Below are positions 22,667 through 36,946 of a stretch of DNA of 64,000 bases, in pieces. The notes under the pieces were generated by a model. That model worked only from the letters and a program-made list of their open reading frames with translations, did not search any database and was not told the origin of the DNA. The translations under genes and the position numbers were made by a program. Each line of letters begins with the position of its first letter. The stretch's first letter is position 1. Source of the DNA: Chiridota heheva (taxonomy: Eukaryota; Echinodermata; Holothuroidea; Apodida; Chiridotidae); assembly GCA_020152595.1 (NCBI GenBank), contig JAIGNY010000159.1:85001-149000 (forward strand), read 5' to 3'.

Positions 22667-22995
22667 ACAGTGGCCTAGTGGTTAAGGCGTCGGGCTCTGG
22701 TGTGGAAGGATACTGGGTTCGATTCCCGGCCAGGCCAGTGTGTTGTGTCCTTGAGCAAGACACTTTATCTTCATTGCTTCAGTCCACCCAGCTGTAATGG
22801 GTACCTGTGAGGGCAGTGACAGTTTTATGTGTTTGGAGCCCGGCGCCTGTATATGGCTGCTGATAAAACGGGCTTGTGACTCCCCAGGGAGTGAGAAAGT
22901 TTTCAGGAGAGTTAAGGCCCAGTGTAATAATTGTAAAGCGCTTTGATACAGTCTATGACAGTATAAAGCGCTATATAAGCATTACGATTATTACA
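22667..22995 (+). mobile_element. tRNA-derived SINE with LINE-like 3' tail
   Basis: The head has A box TGGCCTAGTGGTTAAGG and B box GGTTCGATTCC, spaced as in a tRNA gene and able to serve as an internal RNA polymerase III promoter. The body follows (TTGAGCAAGACACTTTATC, CCACCCAGCTGTAATGGGTACC). The last about 65 bp (TTGTAAAGCG...GCGCTATATAA, then ATTATT) closely matches the 3' end of the LINE at 11531-14425, which would explain how it is mobilised. Confidence 0.88.
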
Positions 22996-23582
22996 TATTG
23001 ATATGAAAGAGGACAGTAAAAGAAATATCTTGGTGAAAAAGCCATGCTCATAGCATATTCCCCACAAGAAGTTATGCACGTTTTTAAAGCTCAGCCTCAC
23101 ATAACTTACGACTTGTATGTGACTTTTATTTTAACCATATTTAATATTCTAGTATACTAAGGGATGGATGTGACAAGTTTGTTGAAGTTCAGTTCTTATA
23201 TACCTCCTGAAGGAATGATCTTTTCTCAAATGTGATTTATATCCAGAAATTCAAAGAAATATTTGAAGACTGTGAGGCTATGACATCACTGGAGTACCTT
23301 TTTTATAATTTTAACAGATCTTAAAACTTTCATAAATTCTTGTTGGAATATGCTATGAGCATAGTCCTTGTGGCATAATGTTTCTTTTATTGCACTCCTT
23401 CATATAAAGTGCATTTGTTTGAAAGGTAAACTATGCCTTAAATGGAACTTTCTCTGATTGACTAATGGGAAAATTACAACATTGTCAGCAATTAGCATAT
23501 TTTAATTGAAAGTTGTGTTTTTGTTTTATTCTTGGATTATTTTACAAGGGAAGCATATTTTCATATTGTGATAGGCCTAATA
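22996..23582. other. Non-coding, to inner edge of right arm
   Basis: No gene or clear element seen. Confidence 0.5.
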
Positions 23583-23955
23583 TTATGATTTGCATTTTAA
23601 AGGTAGTAGTTAGCATAATAACAGGGTAACTGGTAGCTACTGATATCATATTTGCATTTTACCGGTTGTAGTTAGCATAATAACATGGTAACTGGTAGCT
23701 ACTGATATTATGATTTGCATCTTAACGGTTGTAGTTAGAATACCAACAAGGTAACTGGTAGCTACTGATATTATCATTTGCATTTTAACGGTTATAGTTA
23801 GCATAATAACAGGATAACTGGTAGCTACTGATATTACGATTTGCATCTTAAAGGTTGTAGTTAGCATAATAACACGGTAACTGGTAACTACTGAAATTAC
23901 GATTTGCATCTAAACGGCTGTAGTGAGCATAATAACAGGGTAACTGGTAGTTATG
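23583..23955. repeat. 60-bp minisatellite, right arm inner edge
   Basis: About six copies of a unit with GGTAACTGGTAGCTACTGAT, ATTATGATTTGCAT and GTTGTAGTTAGCATAATAAC. The left arm has fewer than three. Confidence 0.92.
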
Positions 23956-23962
23956 TTGTTAT

Positions 23963-24280
23963 TTAAACTTCTAATTGCACCTTCAAACGTGACTGCACCT
24001 TTAAACGTGACTGCATATCAAAGTAAAATAACGCAGCTAATTCTTGAGTGACTAGTGATTCCTTGTATTCTCTTTTTGCATGCCAAATGATACTGATGTG
24101 GGCATGATAGTGTGTCCATGTACGTATCCCTGCTGGAAAGCTATTTCTTACGGTCAGATAATCTTTTAGTAAACCCCATAAGGCTTGACTGATAACAGGT
24201 CTTGCATCACAACGAGGTCCACTTATAATGGCGCTTTCCATGACCTTTGCCTCGCAGGTTAACAACAGTGGTCCTACCAT
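23963..24280 (-). CDS. 105-codon open frame of unknown nature in right arm
   Basis: Minus-strand ATG-to-stop frame with a readable segment QELAALFYFDMQSRLKV near its C-terminus. The equivalent left-arm DNA (4290-4570, plus) encodes a similar frame with in-frame stops. The C-terminus includes a short duplication (SRLKVQSRLKVQ) from tandem DNA. No family recognised and no splice or promoter evidence, so it may be chance or an old transposon remnant. Confidence 0.2.
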   Translation of the reverse strand: MVGPLLLTCEAKVMESAIISGPRCDARPVISQALWGLLKDYLTVRNSFPAGIRTWTHYHAHISIIWHAKREYKESLVTQELAALFYFDMQSRLKVQSRLKVQLEV

Positions 24281-25429
24281 ATGGTAAAAAGTTGCAGTGT
24301 CTCATCCAGAAATTTGAGAAATGGGTATTTATTGGGAATGTCTAGGTGTGCACCATTTTGCTGATGCCCCAAGGATGGGGTTCCAGAGAGCAACACTCCC
24401 TTGGATAGCCAGGGGCGAGGTCCCGAAAACTAGTAGTTTGATCAATTTAAAGGGTCAGGATTGGCTTCTTAGAACATGTAAATATGTATGACATACAGAT
24501 ATACATGAAATCTAAGTAACAATCTCTTGATTAATAAACTGATAAACCTAATGTTCTGCGAGTTGACAATTCAAATAAGTTTTACAAGAACTGTTGAACT
24601 TGCTTCTGTAGTGTTTAATAACATTTCTTATTTTTACTGGTATTTATGCTCTTATTAGAAGCGTAATGTATTTCGCCTTATTAAACTTTTAGCATGTAAA
24701 CAAAGCTATTGAACTTCTCTGCGTGTCATTCAGATAAAATTAAACATTTTACAGGTATTAATTTATTGACTATTACTTTCGCTGTGTTGTTTTGTAAAAG
24801 TTAATTAAAAAGATTTCACTATAGTATTAGCTTATTATTAAAAAAATGTATTACATGATACTTACACCCTGCTAAAATAAGAATCATCATATTTTTATTC
24901 TTATACCTGATTGGTAAATGTTCTCCACAGAAAAAAAAAAAATCGCGAGCAGGCAAGCAAAGGTCGTTACAACCCGGACAACAAGTTAACGACGGAACAC
25001 ATGGAACAGCTTTGCAGTTTTATGATAATCATTTTGGAAAAATTTCCGAAATTCACAACAACTTAATCTGCTTTCAATCGTGCACGTCTCTCATATCAGT
25101 TATGAACGGATGAACTTGCCGTGCTGATAATTTCAGTCGTGATTTTGTGAAATTTGCCGTGCAAAACACGGCTGCACGGCTCGCTAGATGAAGCCTTGCT
25201 GACAGCTATGATTTGTCTTTTCTTTTTTTTTGTATTGTTTTTGTTTTGTTAATTCTCTTAAAGTATATCATTTTACATAAAATGGTTAAACTTGATGCAA
25301 GAATATTGGCATTCTTTGTGTTAATGACCATATCAATGGTCAAACAAGCTAATAAAATCAAACTAGTCACCACAAAATATAAGTAATTAAAGTAGGAATG
25401 AGAAATTGGAAATAGTTTTTACCAACAAA

Positions 25430-25935
25430 AGTCCTGGTAAGATTAATCAGATTAGCTATCTCAGTCGAATTAACAATGATTATGAAATCATCCTGGAATG
25501 ATTGGTGATTTTAACTTAGAATGGGTGACAATCCCAGTGGAAATAATTATACATGTCTTGTCAAATTAACCAGGAAATCATGGTGATTTTGACCAGGAAC
25601 AAGGCACAAATTTCAGTGCTATAAACCATAACCTGGTCAAATTAAGCAGGATTAATGATGGTCTCAACCAGGAATATGTTACAATTAACCAGAAATATGA
25701 TAATGGTTTTTACCAGGAATATGTTACAATTAAGGAGGAATTATTGATGGTTTTCACCGGGAATATGTTACAAATAACCAGGAACCTTCACCAGTTTCCT
25801 GGTAATATGTTAACCAGGATTCTGGTAATTATAACTTCACCAGGAAATACTGATGAAAACAATTATTATAGTGTGGGTGTTATAACAACATGGCACATGG
25901 TGAAATTTATACCGGTTTCTGGTGAAATTTCACCA
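25430..25935. repeat. Degenerate ACCAGGAA-rich minisatellite, right arm
   Basis: Counterpart of 2400-2960 with ACCAGGAATATGTTACAATT-type units. Confidence 0.75.
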
Positions 25936-27118
25936 GACAATTTTTTTAGAGTGACGATCAAATCCAGGATCGACTACCTGTTAGGCGTCCTGCAGACAGT
26001 CTGGAAGAGATTATAGAATACCTTAGCTAATAGACATCCAGCAGCCGTTTTTCTTTATATTTTGTGAAAAACAGACAGATTAACTGAGAGACCATTTTGT
26101 CATATAGATTGTAAGATTTTGCGATGTGAAGTTTTATTCCTTAGGATCTGCCATCTCAACGACAAAAATATTTGTGTTTTTAAACGTTTAAATGTTTTAA
26201 ACTGTTTCGCGCTTAAAAAGCCTAGCTTTATTCTTGATTTTTCTTCATATTTTAAAAACGGCGTGGTAAACATTTAAAGAAAGTGGATAATATTTAGCCT
26301 TTGAAAGCAAAGGTTTGCCACTGAGTTCTAACTTTCAATGGGCAGAGAAAATTTTCGCAGAGGTATAACACTTTTGAAAATTATAGCACTACATAAGTCT
26401 TAACGTTAGTATAGCAAAGCATTATGGGAAATACCACAAAATGTCGAAGTCCATGTCACAAAAAGTTCCTAATTCAAAGAACCTTTTTTGTTCCGCATAT
26501 TTTAGGACCTCTCTCTGACTGGAAAGGACGAATCCCCAGGCTGCTATTAGCGGGTTTTTTATATTTTTTTTTGGCCGCGTGATTTTGGTAGCAGAAAATT
26601 GCTTAAAATCTTGTCAATTCCACACTTAAGTTAGTTAAAAGGACTATATATTTTGGAATGAATGTTAAAATGTAGGATCCAAAACAATGTGTGTCTTTTT
26701 AATAGTTGGGGTCTAGGGATGGTTTTCATGTTTTTGATGGTAAGAATAAAGCTTGGAGAGATAAGATTTACAACGCTGAGAACTTGAGTTTTGCGCCTTT
26801 GTGAGCATTTGGCACCGTCTTTAAAAGTTTCTACCTATTCAATAAAAAAAATTGCCCTTCATGGCAGGGGAAGATATTAAATACCATTGCCAAAGAGCAA
26901 TCGCATTGCATAGAACTAACTGTCTGAGTGTGAAATGCACTGTCCCGCTGGAGTGCTTATGGTGGGTTTCGAGGCAAAGTTCCCGGAAAATTTGGTCTTT
27001 TTATGCGCTTTTGGACCACAAAAATGGATGATGCTTCATAGTATAAGAAGAAGTTGTTGATCAACGTGTAAATTATCCCAGGACCTTAAAAATATTTTCT
27101 CAGTAAGAGCTTTGGTGC

Positions 27119-27250
27119 CCTTGGAGCAATTGGCGCCTCTTGAGCAATTGGCGCCCCTTGAGCAATTGGCGCCCCTTGAGCAATTGGCGCCCCTTGAGCA
27201 ATTGGCGCCCCTTTAGCAATTAGCGCCCCTTTAGCAATTGGCGCCCTCTT
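27119..27250. repeat. 18-bp minisatellite, right arm
   Basis: About seven copies close to GAGCAATTGGCGCCCCTT. Here they yield an Ala/Pro/Ile repetitive frame (APIAQGAPIAQG) that is not a gene. Confidence 0.92.
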
Positions 27251-28347
27251 AGAAAGCTTTTCTGAGGGCAGTTTCCCCCATGCCACTACATCAATGCAAA
27301 CACTTATTTGTTGGTACCCGGAATACACGATATTCATTTGGAGTAATCAGACTTTGGATATCAATTTAAATGAGCCAAAAATATTTGTCCTTTGCACAGT
27401 GGGACAAAAATTCAGAAAATATTTTGGACCGTAATTACAGGAAATTCACAAATGAAACTGTTTTTACAAAGTGGGGTAGGACAAGTTCAGAACTCCCCAC
27501 TTTAATCAAATCTATATAGAGGGCCGACCTCAGGCTAAGATAAATATAGTCTACAAAAACAATGCAATGATAGATATTTTCATCCTTTTTTTAGCTTAAA
27601 ATCAACTAAACTTGAATGAAGCCAAAATTTGGGAATCCCACCTATCCACTGTACATTTCCCCAATCAGTGCCCGGCAATTCAGGCTAAAATTATAGCAAC
27701 TCTTTTTTATATATCAATATATGCATTGGGTGGTTTACCGTTTGAAAGTGTCATGACAAATATTAAACAAAATTTACAAAGTTTACTTAAAGGAACTTAT
27801 TCTTATGATTTATTATTGTTTAAATTAGACAGTTGAACTTGATTTAACGGATGGCATTGGTGTCAATAATCTCAAGCGTTTGACAAATCCTTTTCCTGGC
27901 TCCAGCCTGCAGGTAAATATCTTTGGATGCATAAACTAGGTCAGTTATTGAGAGAGGAGAACACGTAATCCGTTAAAATTGTTTTAATATGCCTGTCCAT
28001 AATTTGTGGGGGTAAAGTCAAAAGTGTGTGTGTATGTGTATGTGTGTGTGTTTATTTTGGGGTTTTAAAGGGGACGTCACAAAATCACGATAAGATACAA
28101 AAACTCACCATACAACAGTATACATTTGGAAAAAAGTGGAGGTGGGGCAAGTGCTCCTTGCTCCCCATATCCAACATACGCTTAAACCATAGGCCTACGT
28201 GTAGAAACCGGTATCAGAGGGCGTTATCCCACTTTTTCAAAAACTGAGAAAAGTTGTACTCTTTTTTGAAGAAAAAAAAACTGCCCCTCAATTACTACCT
28301 CTCCACTTAGGATGTATGTGCAATAAACCTGACCTGTTGTCCAGAAG

Positions 28348-30819
<2,472 letters not shown>

Positions 30820-31175
30820 TGCCCAACATTTACGATAGACTTACGGTTAAATTAGGGAATACATGCATCGTAAAATTTACGGTCTTTCACTGTAAAAACT
30901 GCTGCCATGACTTTTACCATTCAATTTTTTTTTAAATCTACGGCCCAGTATTTGCGGTATTTTAGATCTACGGTCCAGCATTTACGGTATTTTCAATCTA
31001 CGGTCCAGCATATACGGTTGACTTAAATGTTACGGTCCAGCATTTACGGTTGACTTAAATTTTACGGTCCAGCATTTACGATCAAACTAAAATTTTCCGG
31101 TCACATTGAGGAATACGGTTACCGTAAAATTTACGGGTTTTTTTCCACTGGAAAAACTGCTGCCATGACTTTAAC
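30820..31175. repeat. 33-bp TACGGTCCAGCATT minisatellite with duplicated flanks
   Basis: About five units of TTACGGTCCAGCATTTACGG plus TTGACTTAAATTT. Both sides carry a similar block including CGTAAAATTTACGG, AAAACTGCTGCCATGACTTT and ACC (about 30865-30925 and 31110-31173), so a longer segment was duplicated around the array. Confidence 0.8.
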
Positions 31176-31499
31176 CGTTTTTTTTCTTTTGTTTACAGTG
31201 CGTGTAACATAAGATGGAAACAAACCTTCCATTGTTTTAATCAGTTTAAAACGATGCAGTGACGTACTGAGTAGTAGTTGAACACTCATAGTTGAATAGT
31301 CGTAGTCTAGCTGTATAGTGGCACCTTTTCATGGAGTTTGATATGCAAAGTTTAAGATTCCAGTACAGTTGTGAGTTGTTGAAGTATATTTTTAAATCTC
31401 TATCATCTGTTTTCTGTGCTGTTTTGCTACAATTACCATAATAATAATACATTTCTTATTTCATGTGGTGGAGGTGCCAGGCATCAAGGTTATTACATA

Positions 31500-32760
31500 T
31501 GGTGAAGGAAAGGTGCCTACCGAGTTAACAATCCCTTTTATATATTTTATTAACCCTTTTCCTTTATAAAAGTATTTAATAGAGTTAGCAGGATGTGGCT
31601 AGGTAAAAAAGTTACTTGGTTTATAGATTATACCGACACCTTGAGAAACTTTACTGCTAAACAGCAGCGAAATGGGGTACCCATGACAAATTATTATCTA
31701 TGACTAGGGTGTACACCAAGAAAGTTAACTGTGGTAGAGAAGTAAATAAACTGATTACCAATAATTATACCCTTGTCAACAGCGTTATTTTTTTGATGAT
31801 GGAGATAAAAGAGCATAGTAACGGACTTTTAAGTGTTAAGATGAAGTTTATTATGATTGAATCAATTAAGAGTTATATAGGCATTTCAGAATTAACATTA
31901 TCAATCGGGAATCCAAGTCTTTGTTGCTATAGTGTATATTCGTGTCGTCTGCATACAGGGTAAAAGAAAGCTTATTACTAACTGTAGGAAGATCATTTAT
32001 ATACAAAAGAACAAGTAATGGGTCAAGAATAGATCCCTGAGGAACACCAGACATACCATTTTGGTAAAAAACAAGGACGTACAAACATGTTTGTACGTCC
32101 TTGGTAAGTAAGAAGACATAAAACCATTAGGAGATACTTATTGCTTTCTGTTAAAAAGGTAACTAGCGAATCAATCGTTTCCGACACCTCGTGCACCACA
32201 GTTACATTTTTATTTTATTTAACAAAATAGCATGCGGTCTAACGTGTCGAAAGCCTTCGAAAAAATCTAAGAAAACACCACATGCAAACTTTTTTATGTT
32301 CAAAAGTATAGTAATCTTATCAACAAAACTAACAATTGCCTGGGCATGCACTTGATCTACCAGATAAAAGCTAAAATGATTAGGCTGTTAGGGTCAAATA
32401 TTAGAATTTGAAGAAAATTTAACAAACGGTTATAATAATCTTTCAACAATTTGAGAGATAAAGGACAGAAATAGGTCTAAGATTAGAATTACCACTTCAT
32501 GCATGAAAACCGGAACAACACGGCCTATTTTAAGATTGTCAGGAATTACACCATACGTAAAAGTTATATAGGTTGATAATGTGAGAGAAAGGTTTCGAAA
32601 TATAAATAGATACTGATTTTTTTACTTGATTTTCGTCAAAACCAGGGCTAGAAATTTTCATTTTCGAAATGCAGTTTTCAATCTCAACATCAGTTGTAGG
32701 ATCTAAAAATACTGAACGATTCAGAGGGGCAGAGTTCTTTATGAAGAAGACCTACTTGAC
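31500..32760 (-). pseudogene. Decayed non-LTR retrotransposon RT
   Basis: Minus-strand pieces of a LINE RT: SVFLDPTTDVEIENCI and KMKISSPGFDE (32640-32720), QIVERLL, then GVPQGSILDPLLVLLYINDL, TVSNKLSFTLYADDTNI (31930-32060) and a later VNFLGV. There are many stops and frameshifts. The catalytic YADD survives. A perfect 32-bp palindrome sits at 32072-32103 just before the VPQG block. The sequence looks like the jockey/CR1 side of the LINE tree, but the clade is not fixed. Confidence 0.8.
32072..32103. repeat. Perfect 32-bp palindrome
   Basis: CAAGGACGTACAAACATG followed immediately by its complement, with no spacer (centre at CATG, 32086-32089). It lies inside the RT remnant. Confidence 0.95.
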
Positions 32761-32988
32761 ACTCTGTTGGCAGATCAGTGTGGTCCTATGTTTACAAAGT
32801 ATAATCGTTAAAAATTTCGAAAATTTCACAGAAATCAGTAACTGTTTTACCATTATTGTTTAATTAAGTGAAATTAGTATTCTTAATCTTACTTCACCTT
32901 TTATCAAACTATTTATAAGTTGCCACACTTTTTGATTTTTGAAATTGCTGTTTTTGAACTTATATATCTGTTTATATAATATGCATAC

Positions 32989-33091
32989 ATGCATACATAC
33001 ATACATACATACATACATACATACATACATACATACATACATACATACATACATACATACATGCATATATATATACATATATATACATATT

Positions 33092-33143
<52 letters not shown>

Positions 33144-33152
33144 GATCTATCC

Positions 33153-33214
<62 letters not shown>

Positions 33215-33249
33215 TTATCTATCTATCTATATTTATATATATATATATC

Positions 33250-33282
<33 letters not shown>

Positions 33283-33301
33283 ATACATATATATTTATAT
33301 T

Positions 33302-33334
<33 letters not shown>

Positions 33335-33352
33335 ATATATATATATAAATTT
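32989..33352. repeat. Compound ATAC / AT / ATCT microsatellite
   Basis: CATA tetranucleotides (32989-33064), mixed AT (33065-33146), ATCT tetranucleotides (33147-33230) and AT again to about 33350. Confidence 0.96.
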
Positions 33353-33995
33353 ATTGCAGTACGTGTTGCTTTTGTAAGAAAACAATTCTAAAACGATCAT
33401 AATTACTGAATTAAGACGATTCTCTACAGAAGGAGTTTGGAGAAAATTTGTATATAGTTTGTTTTTAAATAGCACGGCAAGAGAAAATAATGCTATCAGT
33501 AAACAAGGTCATGTGTTCTTAGCATAGATTATTGCTGGAGGAAACAGTTATTGTAAATATTGCTAAATTTCTCAAAAATACGTTATAAGCTACATTTGCA
33601 TCATAGTTAAAAAATAAAATTCCAATCAATAAGAGAAATTTCCTCTTTAAACATATAGGCGGTGGAACATGGGGGCACAGGGGCACGTATCCCTCCACTT
33701 TTCTCAAAAATTTAAAAACTGCCAGTGAGGAAATGTGCCCTTTCAAAGAGGGAATAGTTCCCTTTTTCAGAAAAAAAAAAAGCCCTTTCAAAGATGATAA
33801 ATGCTTTTTTTAAAGAAACTTATGGGAGCAGCCCTTTTAAACAACTAAAAATTTGTTTTCAAAGACTATATATCTGATCTTTTCATTAAAGAAAGTAACA
33901 CAAATATCGCCTACAACAACTAAAATTGTTAAATTTTACACCCTTTGCGCACATATACACTATTATGAATGTTCCGTAAAGACAAAGTTGGGGGC
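33353..33995. other. Non-coding spacer
   Basis: No supported gene. Short polyA and pyrimidine runs. Confidence 0.5.
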
Positions 33996-34003
33996 CCAAC
34001 AGC

Positions 34004-34164
34004 CAGTGGCGTCGCCACTTGATCCCCCTCCCAAGAAGAAGTGTTCAAATTTAGCCCACTTCTGAGGACAATTGTGTTTTTTAAAAGCAAAAAAATAAAA
34101 AATATCCCATTGTTTTTATTTACTCGAAAAAGTGGGGGCGGACCTCCATCTGGTTACGTCACTG
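34004..34164. mobile_element. hAT-like MITE with perfect 8-bp target-site duplication
   Basis: The 161-bp element begins CAGTGGCGTCG and ends CGTCACTG, so its ends are inverted (CAGTG...CACTG). It is flanked on both sides by CCAACAGC (33996-34003 and 34165-34172). An 8-bp duplication and CAGTG ends fit the hAT superfamily. It has no coding capacity. Confidence 0.82.
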
Positions 34165-34172
34165 CCAACAGC

Positions 34173-35035
34173 TCTATATATTGGTTTACTTATATGTCAT
34201 ACTTAAAAAGCCTTATCTTCTGCATACCTTTGTTTTCCCAGCTTATGATTTGTAAAAACTCTTATCATAGGACCTATCTATCATGAGTGCGCGAACCACC
34301 CAAATTTCAAAAGTGGGGAGTCTTTGATATGGGCCATGCAGGACAACACTTACTATTTGGAACCGGGCCATTGTCATGACATAAACTGACGTGCCCTCCC
34401 CCATCTTCTGTATAAGTTAAAAAGCCTATGAAAGATTCGTGCCCTTATCAGTAATGTTCTGATTTTCCCCATGTTGGAAAATCGAACATTAAGGCCAACG
34501 AAAATTCACGCATCATTGCCCCCATACTCCATACATACAGTGTACGTATCACTGCCCCCACACTCCATACATACAGTGTGCAATTATACATACACACACG
34601 TACAGATGGAGTTTATTTGGGAAATTGTTCAATAGTGACAAAGCGTGAATACTATTTAAGAAATATTTAGTTAGGCGCTGCGAGTAGCAATGTCCACATG
34701 TGACAATGTCGTATATGTCGGAGTACAATATTGGCATTGGTGCCCCTTACAGAGATAGATATAAAAAAAAAAAAAGTGCTATTAAAAATAATAAAGTACA
34801 TTTAAATCCCCATAGTATAATTGATCTTTTTATTGACAGATTGAAGAAAGTAACACAAACATCCCAAGCAAAAATAAAACAAATTTCACTCGTGAGGCGC
34901 CTGTAATTTGGGTTCTGGAAAAAAGAAAGAAAAAAAAACTTACGATGGGAACCTTTGCCACTGATTCGCTAAAGACTGGACGTGAATTATGCCCTCGCCA
35001 TCGAAGTTGGTGGAGAGGGGATATAGCACCTTCAT
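34173..35035. other. Non-coding spacer
   Basis: Nothing recognised. The string CACTCCATACATACAGTGT is duplicated near 34525 and 34560. Confidence 0.5.
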
Positions 35036-35049
35036 CCATCCGTTAGTTC

Positions 35050-35096
35050 GTCCGTCCGTCCGTCCGTCCGTTTGTCCACATCCATTGTCCGTCCGA
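35050..35096. repeat. CCGT microsatellite
   Basis: Tandem CCGT/CGTC units with two interruptions. Confidence 0.88.
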
Positions 35097-35879
35097 TCTC
35101 ATGCGTTGTTCAGCTACTGGGGAACAATAGATTTTAGCTCTCGAAATGAAATTCCAACTATTTTTATGAAAATAAATTTATATAATGGAAAATCATGCTT
35201 TGAAAAAAGTTGGAATAAATGCATTCCAGACTTGACTCGTAAAATATTTGTTCCGTGACTAAAAATATAAATAATAATAATAGAGCTGACGACTGAATGG
35301 AATTTATAATTAAGTGTCTTTGGAATGAATAGGGAAAAACAATAAGTCTTCGCTTGAATAGAGTGGAAACATAATAGACTTATGATAAACTCTAAATGAA
35401 TATGCAATTAATTTTCATTCTGATATGGTAGAAAGATCAGCCCTATCTGGTAAGGGAAAAACAGTTGAGCATATGTTTTTATTGTGTGTAATGGGGTGAG
35501 GGGCAGGGGCGGGGAACTGCTACAATTAAGTAAGTAAAGGTTATGGTGAAGGGTATATTGACGGTTGGAATGATAAGTTGGTCAAGAGTATATTTGTTAG
35601 ATGAGTGCATGGCAAAAGTTGGGTTGGGGTAGTAGGTGAATAGGGCATGTTAGCGAATGTGGGATGATAGATTAATGGAGGATGGCAGGTTAAGGGGGTG
35701 ATAGGTGAATGGGGCATGTTGCGTTGATAGTTTAGGTGAGCAAGGCAGGATTTAGAAATGTGGGGCCCTGGGCACATCCCGATGTAGGGGTTCCTTTCAG
35801 AAAATTCAATATAATCTAATATACCTCGTGTTCCAACTATAACCCACTCTCCCCTAGTACCTGGTGACTTCAGGAACGG
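35097..35879. other. Non-coding spacer
   Basis: No supported gene. G-rich purine tracts near 35490-35740. Confidence 0.5.
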
Positions 35880-36170
35880 CGTTAAGTCCATGAAAGGGCC
35901 CCACATCGGAGAAGACGATCAGAAAAGAGGGATCCCATCTTAGCAACAACCCGGCGAAGTTCATGAAAGGGGCCTCCACATCTGGGAATGCCATCAGAAA
36001 AAGAGCGCTGTCTAAGCAACCGACGAGATCCGTGAAAGGGGCCCACATTGGGGAAGGTGATCAGAAAAGTGGCCCCAGTGGCAACCGTCGAGGGCCATGA
36101 AAGGGGCACCCACATAGGGGAAGACAATCTGAAAAAGGGCCCATCTTAGCAACCGCCGAAGAACCTCTGA
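35880..36170. repeat. About 72-bp minisatellite, four copies
   Basis: Units share (C)ATGAAAGGGGCC, CCACAT(C/T)GGGGAA, GATCAGAAAA and CATCTTAGCAACC. It gives Gly/Pro-rich frames that are not genes. Confidence 0.82.
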
Positions 36171-36544
36171 CCCCAGTGTTACGCCACTGCATAACATAAT
36201 TTTGTAGCATAACTACAGGAAAAATACAAGACAACTCCATCAAAAGACAATGATAATAATAAAGTAAATAATGACTGAAAATGTGACGGCAGCAGTGAGG
36301 AAGATTAATCACAGCTGATGAGGAAGTTTGATTTCTCACCAAAACTAGAGGCAATTGTTATGTTTTTGTCATAGTGTTGGGCGGTCCCTATACACATTTC
36401 TAATTTTGAACAGTGGGCCGGGCCCTACAGTAGGGAACTTGTTTGTGGGTGCCCCCTATTTGTGGGAGCCTGGGTACGTATCAATGCTTAAATCTGGCAC
36501 TGTAAGTGAGGGAATGTGAGGAAAGAATGTCAGATGGAAGACGG
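36171..36544. other. Non-coding spacer
   Basis: The string CAGTGTTACGCCACTG near 36173 looks like one MITE end, but no partner end was found. Confidence 0.45.
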
Positions 36545-36895
36545 TATAATGATTGGTAGATGTAGGAATTGGGATGAAGGTGGGATGGCATGGGGACAGG
36601 ATGGAATGAATTATGGGACAGGGTGGCATGTGGGACAGGGTGACATGTAGGACAGGGTGGTATGCGGGACAGGGTGGCATGTGGGACAGGGTGAAATGTG
36701 CGACAGAATGGCATGTGGGACAGGGTGGCATGGCATGTGAAACAAGGTGGTGTCATGGAATTGTGAAAGGCTGGGATGACATGTGGAACTAGGTGGGATG
36801 GCACGGGGACAGGGTGGGATGGCATGTGGGATAGGGTGGCATGGCATGTGGAATAGAATGGCATGTAATAGCCTGTGGGACAGGACATATATGTG
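36545..36895. repeat. GGGACAGGGTGGCATGT minisatellite
   Basis: Units of about 17-25 bp with core GGCATGTGGGACAGGGT. The core resembles that of the array at 14426-15420. Confidence 0.87.
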
Positions 36896-36946
36896 TAATA
36901 ATGACACACTGTTATGAGGGGGTTTCCATCCTCTTTGGTAATTTTA

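Larger units (their letters stand above)
23583..28347. repeat. Right arm of large inverted repeat
   Basis: Reverse complement of 1-4733 over its whole length, with substitutions, different minisatellite copy numbers and one missing segment of about 180 bp. Its end at 28347 pairs with base 1 of the window, so homology may go further on both sides. It contains no complete gene that I recognise. Confidence 0.93.

Noticed and set aside
22667..22740. Functional tRNA gene
   Set aside because: Has A and B boxes but no full cloverleaf or acceptor stem, and it continues into a SINE body.
1..28347. Giant DNA transposon such as a Maverick
   Set aside because: No polymerase, integrase, capsid or transposase gene was found in the spacer, and the outer end of the left arm is not visible.
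36171..36190. MITE end CAGTGTTACGCCACTG
   Set aside because: No partner end or target-site duplication was found nearby.
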